A stretch of 64,000 bases of DNA from Nymphaea colorata (lineage: Eukaryota > Streptophyta > Magnoliopsida > Nymphaeales > Nymphaeaceae). The notes beneath the pieces were generated by a model. It was not told the origin of the DNA, did no database searches, and saw only the letters and a list, made by a program, of their open reading frames with translations. Below, one piece after another: positions 1 to 11,884 of the stretch. A program made the position numbers and the translations under genes. Each line of letters begins with the position of its first letter. The stretch's first letter is position 1. The stretch is taken from positions 7,354,713 through 7,418,712 of the forward strand of contig NC_045142.1 in NCBI RefSeq assembly GCF_008831285.2, in the 5' to 3' direction.

Positions 1-749
1 GACCCCCACTCCCCAACACGAGATATCAACCAAACGGGAGTTTATTGGATGGTCGCCAAAGACCGGCCGGCATATCACCGGCACACCTCCAGCGATGGCC
101 TCAAGGATGGAGTTCCATCCGCCATGGCTTATGAACACTGCGAGGGAAGCATGGCGAAGGACGGCCAGCTGCGGCGCCCATGAAACCATGAGCCCACGGC
201 CCTTGACTCTGTCCACGAAACCAGCAGGTAAGTCGGCTTGCTTCTCAGGCTTCAGGGACCATAAGAAGGGAGCGCCAGATGACTCGAGGCCCTCTGCCAA
301 TGCCGCGATCTCGTGCTTCGGTATGCGAAAGTCCGCGACGGAGCCGAAACTGAGGTAGACGACGGAGTTGGGCAGGTGGGAATCAAGGAACGAAATGCAT
401 CCGTGGTCGTCGGCGGCAGGGGAAGATGCCGGCGGCGGCGGCGGTGACAGGAGGAACAACGGAGCGATGGTGAGACAGGCATTTAGTTTGGTTCGGAGGT
501 CCGTGAGAGAGAAGGGCTCGAGCGACTCAAATGTGTTGGCAAGTACGGCGGCCGCCCGTGGAATCGCCTTGGCCATGTTGTGGAGTAGAACGGAGAAGAC
601 GGAGTCGAGGCGGCCGGAGACGATGCCGTCCTGCAGGTCCTGGAGCCTCAGGAAGGAGAGGCTCGGGATGGAGTCGATGGGAATATCTCTGTTCTCAGGC
701 GTCAGTGCTGTCTCATTTGCAGACCAGTAATTAGTCCAGAGATTCAACC
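1..749 (-). CDS. UGT78-like flavonoid 3-O-glycosyltransferase, copy 1, exon 2 (3' end cut by window edge)
   Basis: C-terminal exon of a family-1 glycosyltransferase, expected to move a sugar from a UDP-sugar to the 3-hydroxyl of a flavonol or anthocyanidin in the cytosol. The exon starts after an AG acceptor (ttttaaccag) and opens in phase 1. It contains the family stretch ending LQDLQ, a proline-rich LLSPPPP segment, and the PSPG donor-binding box (WAPQ ... HGGWNS ... FGDH). The last PSPG residue is His rather than the usual Gln. Compared with the copy at 14032 about 65 terminal codons are missing because the window begins here. The residue just before WAPQ is Ser where copies 2 and 3 have Pro. 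The frame has no stop. The family call rests on overall resemblance to UGT78 enzymes; the acceptor substrate is inferred. Confidence 0.85.
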
Positions 750-1611
750 CTGGTTAAAACAATGTTGAAAGAAAAAGAAGGATGCGTCTCACCATCCAAA
801 CGAAAAGGATGGATTTGAATTCAAAATCAAAAGCATTGATTACAAAATGGATGATGGTGAAAGTTAGAAGCTGTATTTGGGCAATTGCTCACATAGATCC
901 ATATGATTTATTTTATTTGCATCTTAGTTCATAAACATGAATTAGTTTAATACAGTGGTGCTCCTTAAATTCAATAAGGTCCAATAAGATGCCTGCAGCG
1001 TTGGTGGAAAATAACTCTTCGAGACAGCAAAAAATAAGATATTTTACATACTTCAAAATTATTACAATGTAACTTGGCTTCTATATTTGGTAGATCTGGT
1101 CTGACTAAAATAAAAGCAACCGGATCTGTTTACGAAACTATTAGAGGATAAACCCCAAAGCACAGCACTGTAAAAAGGCTAACAATCACTAGTGCAGCCC
1201 CCGTTAATGAGGACGCATTTATAGAAAAAAAATCACCATGTATAAATGCAGACTGGTAGATCCACTATCAAGAAAATTCATTGTTTCGCCCTTATACCAT
1301 TGAGGTCCACCCATCCTTATCATTAGAACAACGTTTAGAATGGTTTTGTAATAATATCAATTTATGATTATTTCATGAATTTATCCTAAACAGCGAAACT
1401 ACTATGCGACTAGCTGCCCTACATCACTCATTCTCCTCAGTAAAAGACTCAACCAAAATTTTCTGGTTCAACTCTACTTCATTAAATACTTTCCACGAAC
1501 CCATCCTAATTAAACTTTTTTTTTTATGGAAAACAAGTTTTTTTTTTTTTAATTACCAAACGCTCTTGAAGGAAGAAGGGGTTCACCAAAAGCTTGAGAG
1601 AGAGAGAGAAC
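750..1611 (-). other. intron of UGT copy 1
   Basis: 862-bp AT-rich intron between the two UGT exons. The donor is CAAG|GTTCTC and the acceptor CCAG|GGTTG, joining in phase 1. Parts are homologous to the introns of copies 2 and 3, for example the stretch around 1250-1330 matches about 16380-16430 and 23030-23090, so the three genes were duplicated as whole units. Nothing else is recognisable. Confidence 0.75.
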
Positions 1612-2104
1612 CTTGGACTACCCCGAACTTCTGTCGAAGGTGATCGGTGTAAATGTGCGTGGAGAGGGAAGAGGCCGCAGACGTCCAGAAGGAGATCAAC
1701 GGCACGCCTGCCTCGTCGGCGAGGTCCTGCGCAAAGTGAAGGAAGGAGTCCGCGAGCACGCAGGAGAGGGGCGGTTGCATCCCCGCCAGGGCCCGCCGGA
1801 GGTCGTCGGGAGCCGATCGCAGGAAATGCTCGATGTCTTCCTGAGGCCGCTCCGGCGAGAAGGCGAAGTCCTGCGGCAAACCGTCGGGGATGGTGCAGAA
1901 GACCATGTTGGGGTTCCCCGAGCAGGCGGAAACCAGAGAGGAGATGGGCTTAAGGGAGGCCGCGGTGGTGAAGAAGGTGAACTTAACGTCCCCTGCCAGG
2001 CCGGCAAGGTGGCGACCCAGCGAGAGGAGCGGCGTAGCGTGCGAGCTGAAGGGGAATGCCAGAAGCGCTACGTGCGGCACCTCCCCTCTTTTCCCTGTCT
2101 CCAT
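1612..2104 (-). CDS. UGT78-like flavonoid 3-O-glycosyltransferase, copy 1, exon 1
   Basis: N-terminal exon of 493 bp (164 codons plus one base), the same length as in the other two copies. The start is the ATG of METGKRGE at 2104, which is shared by all three copies; an upstream in-frame ATG at 2149 would add a low-complexity Arg/Glu leader and is not conserved. Visible landmarks are the catalytic His22 in AFPFSSHATPLL and the partner Asp119 in SCVLADSF. The region RPQEDIEHF is typical of UGT78 proteins. It splices to the exon at 749. No signal peptide is visible, in line with a cytosolic enzyme. Confidence 0.88.
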
Positions 2105-2121
2105 TTCCGTCTTCTTTCCCG

Positions 2122-2140
2122 TCTCTCTCTCTCTCTCTCT
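2122..2140. repeat. CT/GA microsatellite in UGT copy 1 5' leader
   Basis: A run of about nine CT units (GA on the sense strand of the gene) just upstream of the chosen start codon. Copies 2 and 3 have shorter CT tracts at the same place, so the tract length differs among the paralogues' 5' UTRs. Confidence 0.8.
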
Positions 2141-2223
2141 GTGTTTCAAGATTGGAGGAAGGAAAATCGAAGACGGTGGAATATACCGCTGTTGAGATGA
2201 GAACCAGAGTTAAGAGTTGTCCC

Positions 2224-2231
2224 TTTTTATG
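2224..2231 (-). promoter_or_regulatory. TATA-like box of UGT copy 1
   Basis: On the minus strand the sequence reads CATAAAAAG about 120 bp upstream of the ATG. Copies 2 and 3 have TATAAGAA at the equivalent place, so the box has diverged in copy 1. Confidence 0.45.
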
Positions 2232-4377
2232 GCCATGGTGGCCTGTGAAATGCAGCTCTATTTGCCGTTCTTATGGTTCTTGAATGGGGGGTGGCACGTG
2301 CTTGCTGTGACCCACCTTCATTTATGGCTCTCAATCAATTTACGTATGAAAGTAAGGTAGGGGCGCTCGACAAGTCCAGCCAACCCAACTTGTTTGACTC
2401 GTGCTCACTTGGTTGGTTTAACTCGATTCCAACTCAACTCGTTTAACATTAAATTAACACTAAAACTCTAGTTTGTAACCAAATCGAGTTCTCAACATAA
2501 TTAAATTCGAGTTGTTTCACTTAAAAGCTAGGTGTGTTTGAAAAAAGAAGGAGAGAGCTTTTTCGCAGCTAGGTGTGCATAGGCAGTTGACTAATTTCCA
2601 TTAAAAAATCGGATCGGATTCAGATATAAATAATATCTTATCAGATTCAAATATGGATTCAGATCAGATTTATTTTTAAACAAATATATTGTATCTAATG
2701 CTCTTACACTTTAAAAATCGGTCAAATTCAGTTCAAAATTCAGATTCAGATATGAATATAAAAATCAGATTCTGATCATATTAAGATTTTGAAATCGGAT
2801 TTCATATTCGGATTCCGATATAAATTTTCTTTGTTTGTATTAGAATTAGAATTCAAATATATGAATACCTAAAAAGGTAGATAAGGTTAAAGGTATATCG
2901 GAATCGAATATGATCCATTGACATCCTTATGGAGGAGCAGAGTCTATTGGAGATGTGCTCGATCAGAGAGAGTGGCAAATCAAGGTTTGTCAAGGGTGGC
3001 TGTACATCGAGAGAGGGCAAGATAGAGGGAGAGAGATAGAGAGAGAGAAATTACTTTTCAAACACATCTTCCTCCTCCATAGGGATGTCAATGGATAGAT
3101 TGACATTAGATATACCCTGAACATATCATCATTTAAAATAGGATTCAGATTAGATTCAAATGTAAAACAGAAAAACGGACTGTGATCGGATTCATGTTAT
3201 GAATTTGGATATGGTAGAGACTTTTTTTTTTTTTGCACTCAAATTTCAATTTAAATCAAAACATATGAACTTCTAAAAGAGTGGGTACATTTAAGAGTAT
3301 ATCCAATTCAAACACCATCCATTTGACACCCGTAACTGCCCATCAGCCTATGGCAAAAAAGTTACACCTTAGGGGGCCTTTGATGGCCTCCGTTATGAGA
3401 TCTGAAAGTGATTTGAGCTCATTGGGAACCTTAGATTCACAGATTTATCGTTGGACACCCCTCTGGTCCTCAAATCTGAAATTTTGATCATAAACTGAGG
3501 ATCTAAAATCCTCATTTTCACATAGTGGCAACATCTGGTATTTGTTTATATTGCAGGTGTCACATAAAGAAGATTCTAGATCAGCTTCAGATTTGAAATC
3601 CAAACCTATCAAACACACCCTTAAGTTAATGGACATCCATCATTGTAATGTGTGTGAGATTGGAAGTGATCCGATGCTGTTTGGAGATTCTTTGAACATC
3701 CAATCAACGATGGAACGAATTTACAATTACGTTTGGAACACCATACTACGTACTGTATAGTTTGGCATCATACAAATTCAAGTTGATTGACTGTATGTAC
3801 CAGTCTTTGTCCTAAAGTTATGTTCCGACCCATAACCTACACTTGCAAGAGACGCGCCACAAAAAAAAAGGTCTTTTCTGAGCGAAAACATCAACAGTAA
3901 AACCATTCCTGATGGTCTTACTGATGCAAAATCTCAAATAATGTCACGGAGGCCTTCACCATCGAAATAACAATGTGTCAGTAAAAACTGATTTTTACTC
4001 ACGCACTCTAAATGTCAGGGAAATACTTAACAAACCGTCACCGAACTTGGGTTCTTATGTCATGCATCCACACCTTTCTAAATTCTTTACCGAAGGTTAA
4101 CTGATACATTACAAACTAGTATAGAATAAAAGTTCCTCCAAACTAATTGTCGTTCCCAAAAGAGGGGAACGAAAAAACTAGGAGCCAGAGAGAGAGTTGT
4201 GTCGACTTTGATCAAAACTTGAGCGGCCCTTTGTTTTACATTGGAAGGTTGAGTGGCTTTTTATCAAATAAATAATACAATACAGATTGGCATCCCCGTT
4301 TCCACTAAATTAAATAAGCCAAGCACTGTGAGAAAAGTACACACCGCCTCATAAAACATGCATATGTGAATTTCAAT
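2232..4377. other. 5' flank of UGT copy 1, block shared with copies 2 and 3
   Basis: AT-rich intergenic DNA without genes. It contains many AGATTCAGAT-like words and aligns by eye with about 18650-20820 and in part with 24300-25730. The last part (about 4200-4377) corresponds to the 3' flank of the LysM receptor kinase found at 26.7-26.84 kb. It ends at the target site of the 3.96-kb insertion. Confidence 0.6.
3368..3625. mobile_element. MITE-like element, unit 1 copy
   Basis: About 258 bp with imperfect terminal inverted repeats: the left end reads CTTAGGGGGCCTTTGATGG, and the right end read on the other strand is CTTAAGGGTGTGTTTGATAG. There is no coding capacity. The same element sits at 19802-20033 in the second duplication unit, so it was present before the duplication. 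The superfamily is not determined. Confidence 0.5.
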
Positions 4378-5421
4378 TGTTCGCATCTTCAAAATTTTGG
4401 TTTTTGGTTTTGGAGTGTTCCAGAAAAATAAGGTTTTGTTTTGAAAATAAGAGAGAAAGGGACTCGTCCGTCGGTACGAGGATCAACCATCGTCTATCAT
4501 TAATGCATTTCATTTTGGCTTAAACATCTTGTTCTATATGCAGTGTAATGTTTGAGAAAATATTGAAGATTTCATGTTTAAAGACTTTGAGAAAGCTTTG
4601 AAAAGTGTTGATTTTGAGAAGTTCGTTATAAATATTTGGAAAACTTTGGAGATTTATTTTTGAAGTCACTTTAGTGTTCTCTCAACACTTTTAAGTAGGT
4701 TTGAGATCTTGCTCTAATTTGGTCATCACTTAGTTAAAGTTTCATCTCCTCTTGCTTAAGTTCTTTGGAATGTTGCTTGCGATCACAAGTGGTGTTAAGT
4801 GAGTGTAATGCATGATTGTATTGATGCTGCATGATTAAAACATTTGTACTACAACATTCATCTAAAAGGCATTCCTACCAAATCATACATCTAAGATTTT
4901 TGTTTTGATAATTATCGTATATAAGAAGGAAAAGTTTTTCAAAATGGATTCAGGTTGTAGATTATCAAGCATGAATCCAATATTGGGTCATTACTTGAGT
5001 TTTGGTATTAGTGAAGTCGATAAATGAAAATAATGTTAGAAGAAAAATATGTTCAAAGGAAGGAAAAATATAGCCCTAATCAAAAGAGAGAGATGGAGAA
5101 AGAGAAAGAGAAAAATATTTTGAAGATCAATAAATTAGAGATTTTAAGAGAGGAAGAGATACATACCTTTGTATGTATTTTATATGTAAATGCATACATA
5201 AATATGTGTATATATGTATACACATATGTATGTGAAAACTTTAAAAAATGAAGTATTAACTTAAATAGAGAGGAAAGAGAAGTTCTTTCAAGAGAGATAG
5301 AGAGATAGAGAGAGATGCACATATACATGTACATATTATCACACATACACGTGTATGAAAGTTTATAAAAGAGAGCATTGATTAAAAGAGAAAGAGAGAT
5401 TTTAGAGGGAAAGAAATAGAG

Positions 5422-5423
<2 letters not shown>

Positions 5424-5475
<52 letters not shown>
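5424..5475. repeat. (TA)n microsatellite
   Basis: About 26 uninterrupted AT units inside the 3.96-kb insertion, within a wider region rich in GAGA and ACATAT words. Confidence 0.95.
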
Positions 5476-5476
<1 letters not shown>

Positions 5477-6109
5477 AAATTTGGACGAGAAGACATTTAA
5501 CTTGATGAAATAAATAAAAGATTCTAGAGAGAGGAAGTGGAACACATGTATATGTGAAAAGCTGTAAAATAGAATGTAGAAACGTAGAGAGGGAAGAATG
5601 AAGAAAATCATCACGTACAAACATATGTATATAACATATGTATACATGTATGTCTTCATGAAATTAAAAATAACTTAAAACATTCGACTTCAAGTTTGAT
5701 GTAGGCTAGAGGGGAGCTTGGACTCATGCAAGAGTCTAAGCTAAGTCTCCAAAGCCAAATTAGAAAGGGTTCTTTTGAAAATATTTTGGAAAACATGATT
5801 ATAAACATAAAACATAGTTATTTCATTGACTGCAAGGGAATATGTTTCTTCCACCATTGGGTATGGAAGAAACTCAAACTACACGATAAGATGCTCATTA
5901 TGGTTCCTAATAGGATGATTAAAAGTAAGCTAACACGAAATAACATGCAAATGCATATTAACATATACATATTCGTGAGGGTTTTCTCCGGGTTGGACAA
6001 ATCTCAACCTCAAAAATTAATATAAAAATAAAAAAAGTCTTAAACCACAATTTCATTCTCACCATACATTCACATATAAATAGAAAACCAAGCAACTATG
6101 CATGGATAA

Positions 6110-7150
6110 TATCATGGAACGAAGCAATATTCAAGGAAAAAGATGGAGTATGATTCAACCATAAAATGAAATATCACATCATTTTTTCATGCTCCTGATG
6201 CGCTCGAGCATAGCTTCTTGACTCTAAAATAAAGATCGAAAGCTATCTCATATGGCCATGGGGAGATGAAGAAAAGATGAAATAAAGTAACAAGAACAAG
6301 ACTATATTCAAGAAAAGAAAAAGCATGATTTAATCATAAAATAAAATATTACTTTACCTTCTCATTCTTCCGGTGCACTTAAGAATAGTCCACTGACTCT
6401 AAAATGAAGATTTTAGGGTTATTTTGTATGGCCATGGGGAAATGAATAAGGGAAGAAAATAACAGAAGCAAAACAAGACTATATTCAAGAAATGGGATGA
6501 CATGATTCAAGCATAAAACAAAATATCACTTCACATTCTCATGCTCCCGGTGCATTTAAAAGTAGCCCATTGACTCTAAAAATAGAGATTTTAGGGTTAT
6601 CTTGTATGGCCATGGAGAGATGAAGGAGGGAAGATGCAAAAGAACAATAACGAGAATACATTTTTTAATGACTTAAAAATAAAATTATCATGTCATCTTC
6701 TCATGCTCCCGGTGCACTCAGCATAACTTCTTGACTTTATAAAGAGATTTGAAGACTATCTTATATGGCCATGGGGAGATGAAGAAGAGAGAAAAATAAG
6801 AAAAGCAAAGCAAGATTATATTCATGAAATGAAATAACATGTTTAAAGCATAAATTGAAAGATCACATCATCTTCTCATACTTCTAGTGCACTCAAGAAT
6901 AGCTTCTTGACTTTAAAATAGAGATTTGATTGCTATCTTATACAACCATGGGGAGATTAAGAAAAGAGAAATAAGGAAACAACAACAAGACTACATTCAA
7001 GAAAAAAAAAAGAACATGATTTAATCATAAAATGAAAAATTACTTCACATTCTCATGCTCCTAGTGCACTTAAGAATAGCTCATTGACTTTAAAATAAAG
7101 ATTTTAGGGTTATCTTATATGGTCATAGAAAGATGAAGAAGAGAAAAAAC
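6110..7150. repeat. tandem array, about six copies of a 160-180 bp unit
   Basis: The landmark TATGGCCATGGGGAGATGAA recurs, with changes, near 6253, 6428, 6606, 6764, 6942 and 7119, a spacing of about 158-178 bp. Each unit also contains CTCATGCTCCxGGTGCACTxAAG, a TTGACTCTAAAAT word and an ATTCAAGAA-rich stretch. Copies differ by roughly 10-20 percent by eye. There is no reading frame conserved between units. Confidence 0.8.
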
Positions 7151-7843
7151 AAAAGAAAGAAAGGAGATGGATGATGATTACATACTTCTAGTGGGAATGA
7201 TTTTTGAAAAAAAGAACACCTTAGCTTGAAATGATCGTAGATCCCCTTTGAGTGAAGCTGCAAGATGATGAAGATGATGTCTCCAAGAGAATTGTATCTT
7301 GATGAAGCTTGCTTCAAGTTGGAGAAGAATAGAGAAATAGAAGGAAGAAGAGAGAGAGGGAGAGAGAGAGTTAAGGAAAAAACTCTAAGTTTTCAAATTA
7401 GAATACATTAGAGATTCTTCAAGAGCTACTAGTTCAAGAGAGAGGGTTGTGGGGGTATTTATAGGAAGTTTTGGAGCCAAAACTCAAAATTTAAATTTTT
7501 TTGAATTTCACAATATTTTCATCTGAATTTCAAATAATTTTGAATTATTTTCAATTTTTTTGAAAAAGAAATAGGTTTTAACTTAATATAATTGGCCATT
7601 ATGGCTGCAAATCACTTTTTGAGGTGTAGGCAGTGCTAATGCCCACCTAAAATGGTCAAAAATGCCTCTAATGGATCATTTTTTGAAAAAAATGGGGCTT
7701 GCGCAATAGGCAAGCCCCGGCCGCACATGCAAAAGGTCGCTGTCGCGACCACGCAGTCAGGCGACGCAGGCACGCCGTGCGACCACGCAGTCAAGTGATG
7801 TGCGCTGGCACGCAACTGTGCATCGGGCGACCGCGTGTCGCAG

Positions 7844-7863
7844 CCCCCCCCCCCCCCCCCCCC
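7844..7863. repeat. C20 homopolymer
   Basis: Twenty consecutive C residues next to a GC-rich island (about 7690-7843) in which GCGACCACGCAGTCA occurs twice. This contrasts sharply with the AT-rich surroundings. Confidence 0.9.
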
Positions 7864-8343
7864 GGCACTTTTTAATTAAATAAAATTTAATAAAATCTAA
7901 TAAAATAAAATAAAAATATTGTTTAAACATTCATTTTTTGTTTAAAATATGTAAAAGAAAAGTTCTTTGTTAAAAATGGGCGGTCGACTCCATTTTGAGT
8001 GACTTCGGACTCGCTCCAAATTCAATTTTGGTTTAATCGGTTAACGACTCATTCGAGCGTGCGACTTAGGTTTAAAAACGTGTTTTGGCATGAGTTCTTA
8101 AAATAAAGGGAGAGTCCGTGTGCATGCGAGGCTCAAATTTTGTCGTTTAAAACTTGAGTCAAATTTTGGGTTTGAAACGCTTCATTTGGATCCAAGCTGT
8201 GGCTTTTGACTAATTTAAATCCAAAAAATTGGGTTTTGGATCTGAGAATTGGATTTTGGATTTGAAACTTAGGCCTAAGTTTGGGTTTTGTTCTTAGATA
8301 AAATAAGGTAGTCTTTTGGAAAAATTAGGGGTGATTACACAAT

Positions 8344-9023
8344 CTTTCCAACCATGAAATTGATGGGTGCTTTATTTTCATAGAAGGATCCAACATCCCC
8401 ATCTTCAGATGACGATGAGAGTGCCATCAGAGCAACCACTACAGACCTCATGGGTGGCCTGTCCTGAGGACTTTCTTGAGTACACAACTTACCAAGCTCA
8501 GCCATCTGATAAATGATGCATCTGATACTGCATGAAGGAGGAAGAAAGAAGGGAGTAGCAGAAAGAAAGAAACAGCAAAGACCTTGTAAACAGAATCAAT
8601 GGTGTTACTGTCACCCAGCCTGGGATCAACCAGTTTTTTAAGGTTCTCCTGGGGATTTGCCTCAGCAAAGGCATTATCAAACTGCCATTTCAAGAAATAA
8701 AGATCATTTACTTTCATAAAGTGGGCAAACAGGCTCTTGAAATATTTGAAACTAACAAGAAGCAATTGGGAAAAGGATGTCACCGACTCACCATAGCAAC
8801 AAGGCCCTTAGTTTCAGTTGTAGATGCACCAGTCCTTAATACAGTTTCCTGGGCAGAAATAAGTTCATAGAGAACAACCCCAAAGGCATTTACATCAATT
8901 TTCGTTGAAACATCTCCAAAACGAGCATATCTAATTTGATACATCCAAGAATGAGGTTAGTAAAATCACCGGAATGTTATACCCAAAAAATGAAGGGAAA
9001 GCATTCTCTCAATATGTTGCAGT
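8344..9023 (-). pseudogene. LysM receptor kinase 3' fragment, copy 1
   Basis: Three exons homologous to the last three of the kinase gene at 26840-27458: 8792-8930 ([10 protein letters not shown]), 8583-8681 (LVDPRLGDS) and about 8344-8505 ([10 protein letters not shown] ... [10 protein letters not shown]). Splice sites are kept. The final exon has EDGDVG where the parent has EDWDVG. The stop codon is changed from TAG to TTG with an extra A before it, and the 3.96-kb insertion follows directly. Homology to the parent stops at 9023 inside the next intron, so the catalytic loop, the DFG motif and everything upstream are absent. It is a truncated duplicate, not a functional kinase. Confidence 0.85.
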
Positions 9024-9909
9024 ATGGTTGTGATCAGTGGCAGAGCCAACATTTTTTTTTGAAAGGCGCATTGTTACGTTAGATTTTAAACTTTTAAGGG
9101 CACCCATATGTAAAAGCTGGATGTCCAAATGGTAAAAGGTCCACAAGAGGGTATGCGTAAATTACGGCTCTAATCTGATTTCACGGAGTTCAAAGAAACA
9201 AAATACTGTATCCAGGTCTGGTACTGGAGCAGAATACATAACTCTAGCAATTGCAACTACAGAGACTACTTGAATAGTAGCATTACTAAGAGAATTGGGT
9301 AATCAAACTCCAACTCTATGGTGTGATAAGGATGGTTCAACACATGGTGCTTCTCATCCTATCTTTCACAAAAGAAGCAAACATATTGAAATTGATATAC
9401 ATTTCATGCAAGATAAGATTGCTAAGAAAGAGTTACAAATTCATATATATCAACTGATGATAAGTGGCAGATGTTCTAATAGACCTCTATCGACTAAAAA
9501 ACATCAATACTTTATTAGTAAGCTCAAAGTCCAAGCCTAAAATGACCTTGAGGGAGGCCATCAAAGAAAAGGCTGACACCAAGCAGAATATTGAGAAGGA
9601 AGAAAAAGACGTTGGAACAAATAAAGTAATTCTTATAGCCGTTGGAGCAAGGTTACAATGCAAGACAAGAATGCCTTTACAGAGACGCCAACACATAAAG
9701 GGATTGCGTTGGAACCACCAACGTCTTAAGACTAACGCAATTGACTTCCTTGCTTTTAAGCATTGTGAATCTGAGGGCAATCCAGCCTTATCTACAAATT
9801 ATATATATAGTGGGAACCTATAAAAAAACAAGTTATAAAAAATAATTAATGATCAAGAGAGGAAAGTGAATGTAGGCTAACACCGAACTCTGTAAAAAAA
9901 ATTTATTCT

Positions 9910-9945
<36 letters not shown>

Positions 9946-10175
9946 CTTCCGGGTTTTTTTTTCTTCATATTCAGCAGGTTTGATTAAGTTTCAAGGATTA
10001 AATGTAACAGTAATTCTACGTCAGCATTACACCAACTTTCTTTAGAAACTTCTATCTTTAAACAACAAAGCGATGCAACGACCATCAATGCAGGCCTAGT
10101 GACTCCCAATACTGATGCCAATTTGCCAAAAAAACTCATTTATTTGCTTGTTGACCAATGAGCAACCTCAAAAAA
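9024..10175 (+). mobile_element. copia retrotransposon relic in an intergenic junction
   Basis: About 9230-9690 encodes a decayed copia RNase H tail: WCDKDGSTHGASHPIFHKRSK, then HIEIDIHF, then after a frameshift ADVLIDLYRLKN and MTLREAIKEKAD, the usual copia 3' end. A CT tract of about 14 units lies at 9914-9942. The flanks (9024-9110 and 9980-10175) match 21250-21350 and 21370-21530 at the next unit junction, so the relic inserted into the junction after or during duplication. No LTR pair was recognised. Confidence 0.6.
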
Positions 10176-10262
10176 TAGCGATGGGCAAGGTGGTGTGATG
10201 ATTCGATATTTAAAGTGTTTCATCAATCTGGTAGCAATTTTTTTAATGTATATATACACACA

Positions 10263-10289
10263 CTATATATATATATATATATATATATT
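10263..10289. repeat. (TA)n microsatellite
   Basis: About 13 TA units just left of the candidate element carrying PUF exons. Confidence 0.85.
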
Positions 10290-11634
10290 CAAACAGTGAT
10301 ATCCTATTAGTGCTGCCGAAGAGACCCTTAAGGGCCCGTTTGATGGGAGGGTGAAATTTAACGCGATAAATTTATCATGGTAAATTTTTCTAGAAAAATT
10401 TACAGGATGAAATTTCTTCTTCTTCCAATCTGAAGTCTTGTTTGATGCACAAGAAGAATTTATTGTGGTAAATTTAACCTTGTTTGATGCACAAAAAAAA
10501 TTAAACATGGTAAATTTAACTTTGTTTGATGTACATGAAAAATTTAACGTGGTAAATATTTTTTTTTTGTATCTTATCATCTCCAAATTTAGTTGCCTCT
10601 GCCCTTGCCTCTTCATCTATGATTTCTTTTCCAAAAGATGGCCAACTCTTGTGATGTATCGAATTTTCGGCCTTTACCAATCATTTGGATCCCAAAAAGA
10701 TCATTTCCAATGTCATAGCTAACTTGTTGAAGCAGCTCATGCCACCTGGTGTAATCTTCCTAGCTTCTTTTTTTTTTTATTTAATTCCTCACTGCTGCCT
10801 GCACTGTTAATTCATTTTTGCTTCCGAATTAGCTCATTCTTTGGCTTCTTACAGCTACCCACTTTGGTTTTTAGGTCGATTCAAGAAGATATAACAGCAT
10901 GATTAACATCATGGAGTTCTCCATGAAAACCATAAGGACCATCTGTTATCATTCTTTTTAAAAAAGGCCTATAATGACCGACAATCTACTCATTTTATTC
11001 AACCGTAACCACCACTGTGGTGCATCATCCGGACTCGAGAAGGTTTGACAACTTCAACCTTGAACCATGCAATAAAACACTCGTTATACATTTTATTTAT
11101 AATTTGGTTAAAGTATAAAGGTAACAAAGCCAGAAAATTCCCGACCTTTCAAGGGATGCCGCTTGCTCAACATTTTCTTTACAGTTTGGCTACGATATAC
11201 TCATCTCTACATACTGTAAAATTTTTACATGCACCTCAAGATGACTTGAGCATCAATATCTGCAATTACTAATCCTAAGAATCGGCATGACCACCGCCAT
11301 TTACTTGAATTACAGTTAAGGGATTACAAGATATACACAACAAGAAGATTATTAAGCTGGCCTACCATTTATACAATTAACCTCAGCATCTATTGCCTCT
11401 CATTTTCAATCTACCAAAAAGACAAATGAAGATGGGAAGGAGAACAAAACAATCATGGACTGGTTTTCAATTACGCCAGCCATGTTAGCTGTACAAGGTC
11501 TCTTGATCCTCTGTTTTCAAGGTGCTTTGGAAGTAGATGCCCCCATGCGCCTCTCTGTTACATACAGAATGAACGTCAGCAACTGCTAAAAGAAAAGAGC
11601 ATAACTGTTAAGGGTGTTTTGCAACTTTTTCTAC

Positions 11635-11809
11635 CTCCATTAGCTATGAGCTTCTCCACACGAGCAACAATGTGCTTTCCATAAGTATATCTCTTCAGAG
11701 CATTCAAGTGCACCTTGATCCGTGACAGAATGAATTCACGTTGTTGGTCATCACAAGTATCGATTGCCTTTTGCACAACATAGTTTGCAAACTGATCTTT
11801 CATCATAGC
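11635..11809 (-). pseudogene. Pumilio (PUF) C-terminal repeat exon fragment
   Basis: Minus-strand exon after AACAG and before GGTAGAAA. It encodes [20 protein letters not shown], continues through the [18 protein letters not shown] stretch and ends VEKLIANGG. This is the last PUF repeat and C-terminal helix of plant Pumilio RNA-binding proteins, which bind mRNA 3' UTRs through one repeat per base. Splice sites are plausible, but the neighbouring exon (12105-12330) is frameshifted and the middle repeats are missing, so this is part of a broken copy. Confidence 0.75.
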
Positions 11810-11884
11810 CTGTTCAAGTAACCAACATCAGGCACAAAATATAGAACACATATACAAATGGTGACAACTATGTCAAAGGTCTGA

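Larger units (their letters stand above)
4378..8339. mobile_element. 3.96-kb non-coding insertion with TG..CA ends
   Basis: Comparison with unit 2 (about 20810-20825) shows that this block interrupts the last codons and 3' flank of the truncated kinase copy. It begins TGTTCGCATC, ends GGTGATTACA, and is flanked by CAAT at 4374-4377 and 8340-8343. TG..CA ends and a short target duplication are the signature of LTR elements. I found no matching LTR pair, primer-binding site or coding domain, so it is either a non-autonomous derivative or a very large solo-type insertion. It holds a TA microsatellite, a tandem array with a period near 175 bp, and a C20 tract beside a GC-rich island. Confidence 0.6.

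Noticed and set aside
2104-2149. Upstream in-frame ATG at 2149 as the start of UGT copy 1
   Set aside because: The extra residues are Arg/Glu-rich translations of the GA tract and are not conserved; METGKRGE is shared by all three copies.
5080-5659. Open frames made of IYIYIY or SLSLSL repeats
   Set aside because: They are translations of the TA and GA microsatellites.
6110-7150. Regularly spaced repeats that could suggest a CRISPR array
   Set aside because: The whole ~175-bp unit is repeated, there are no short identical repeats with unique spacers, and the genome is plant nuclear.
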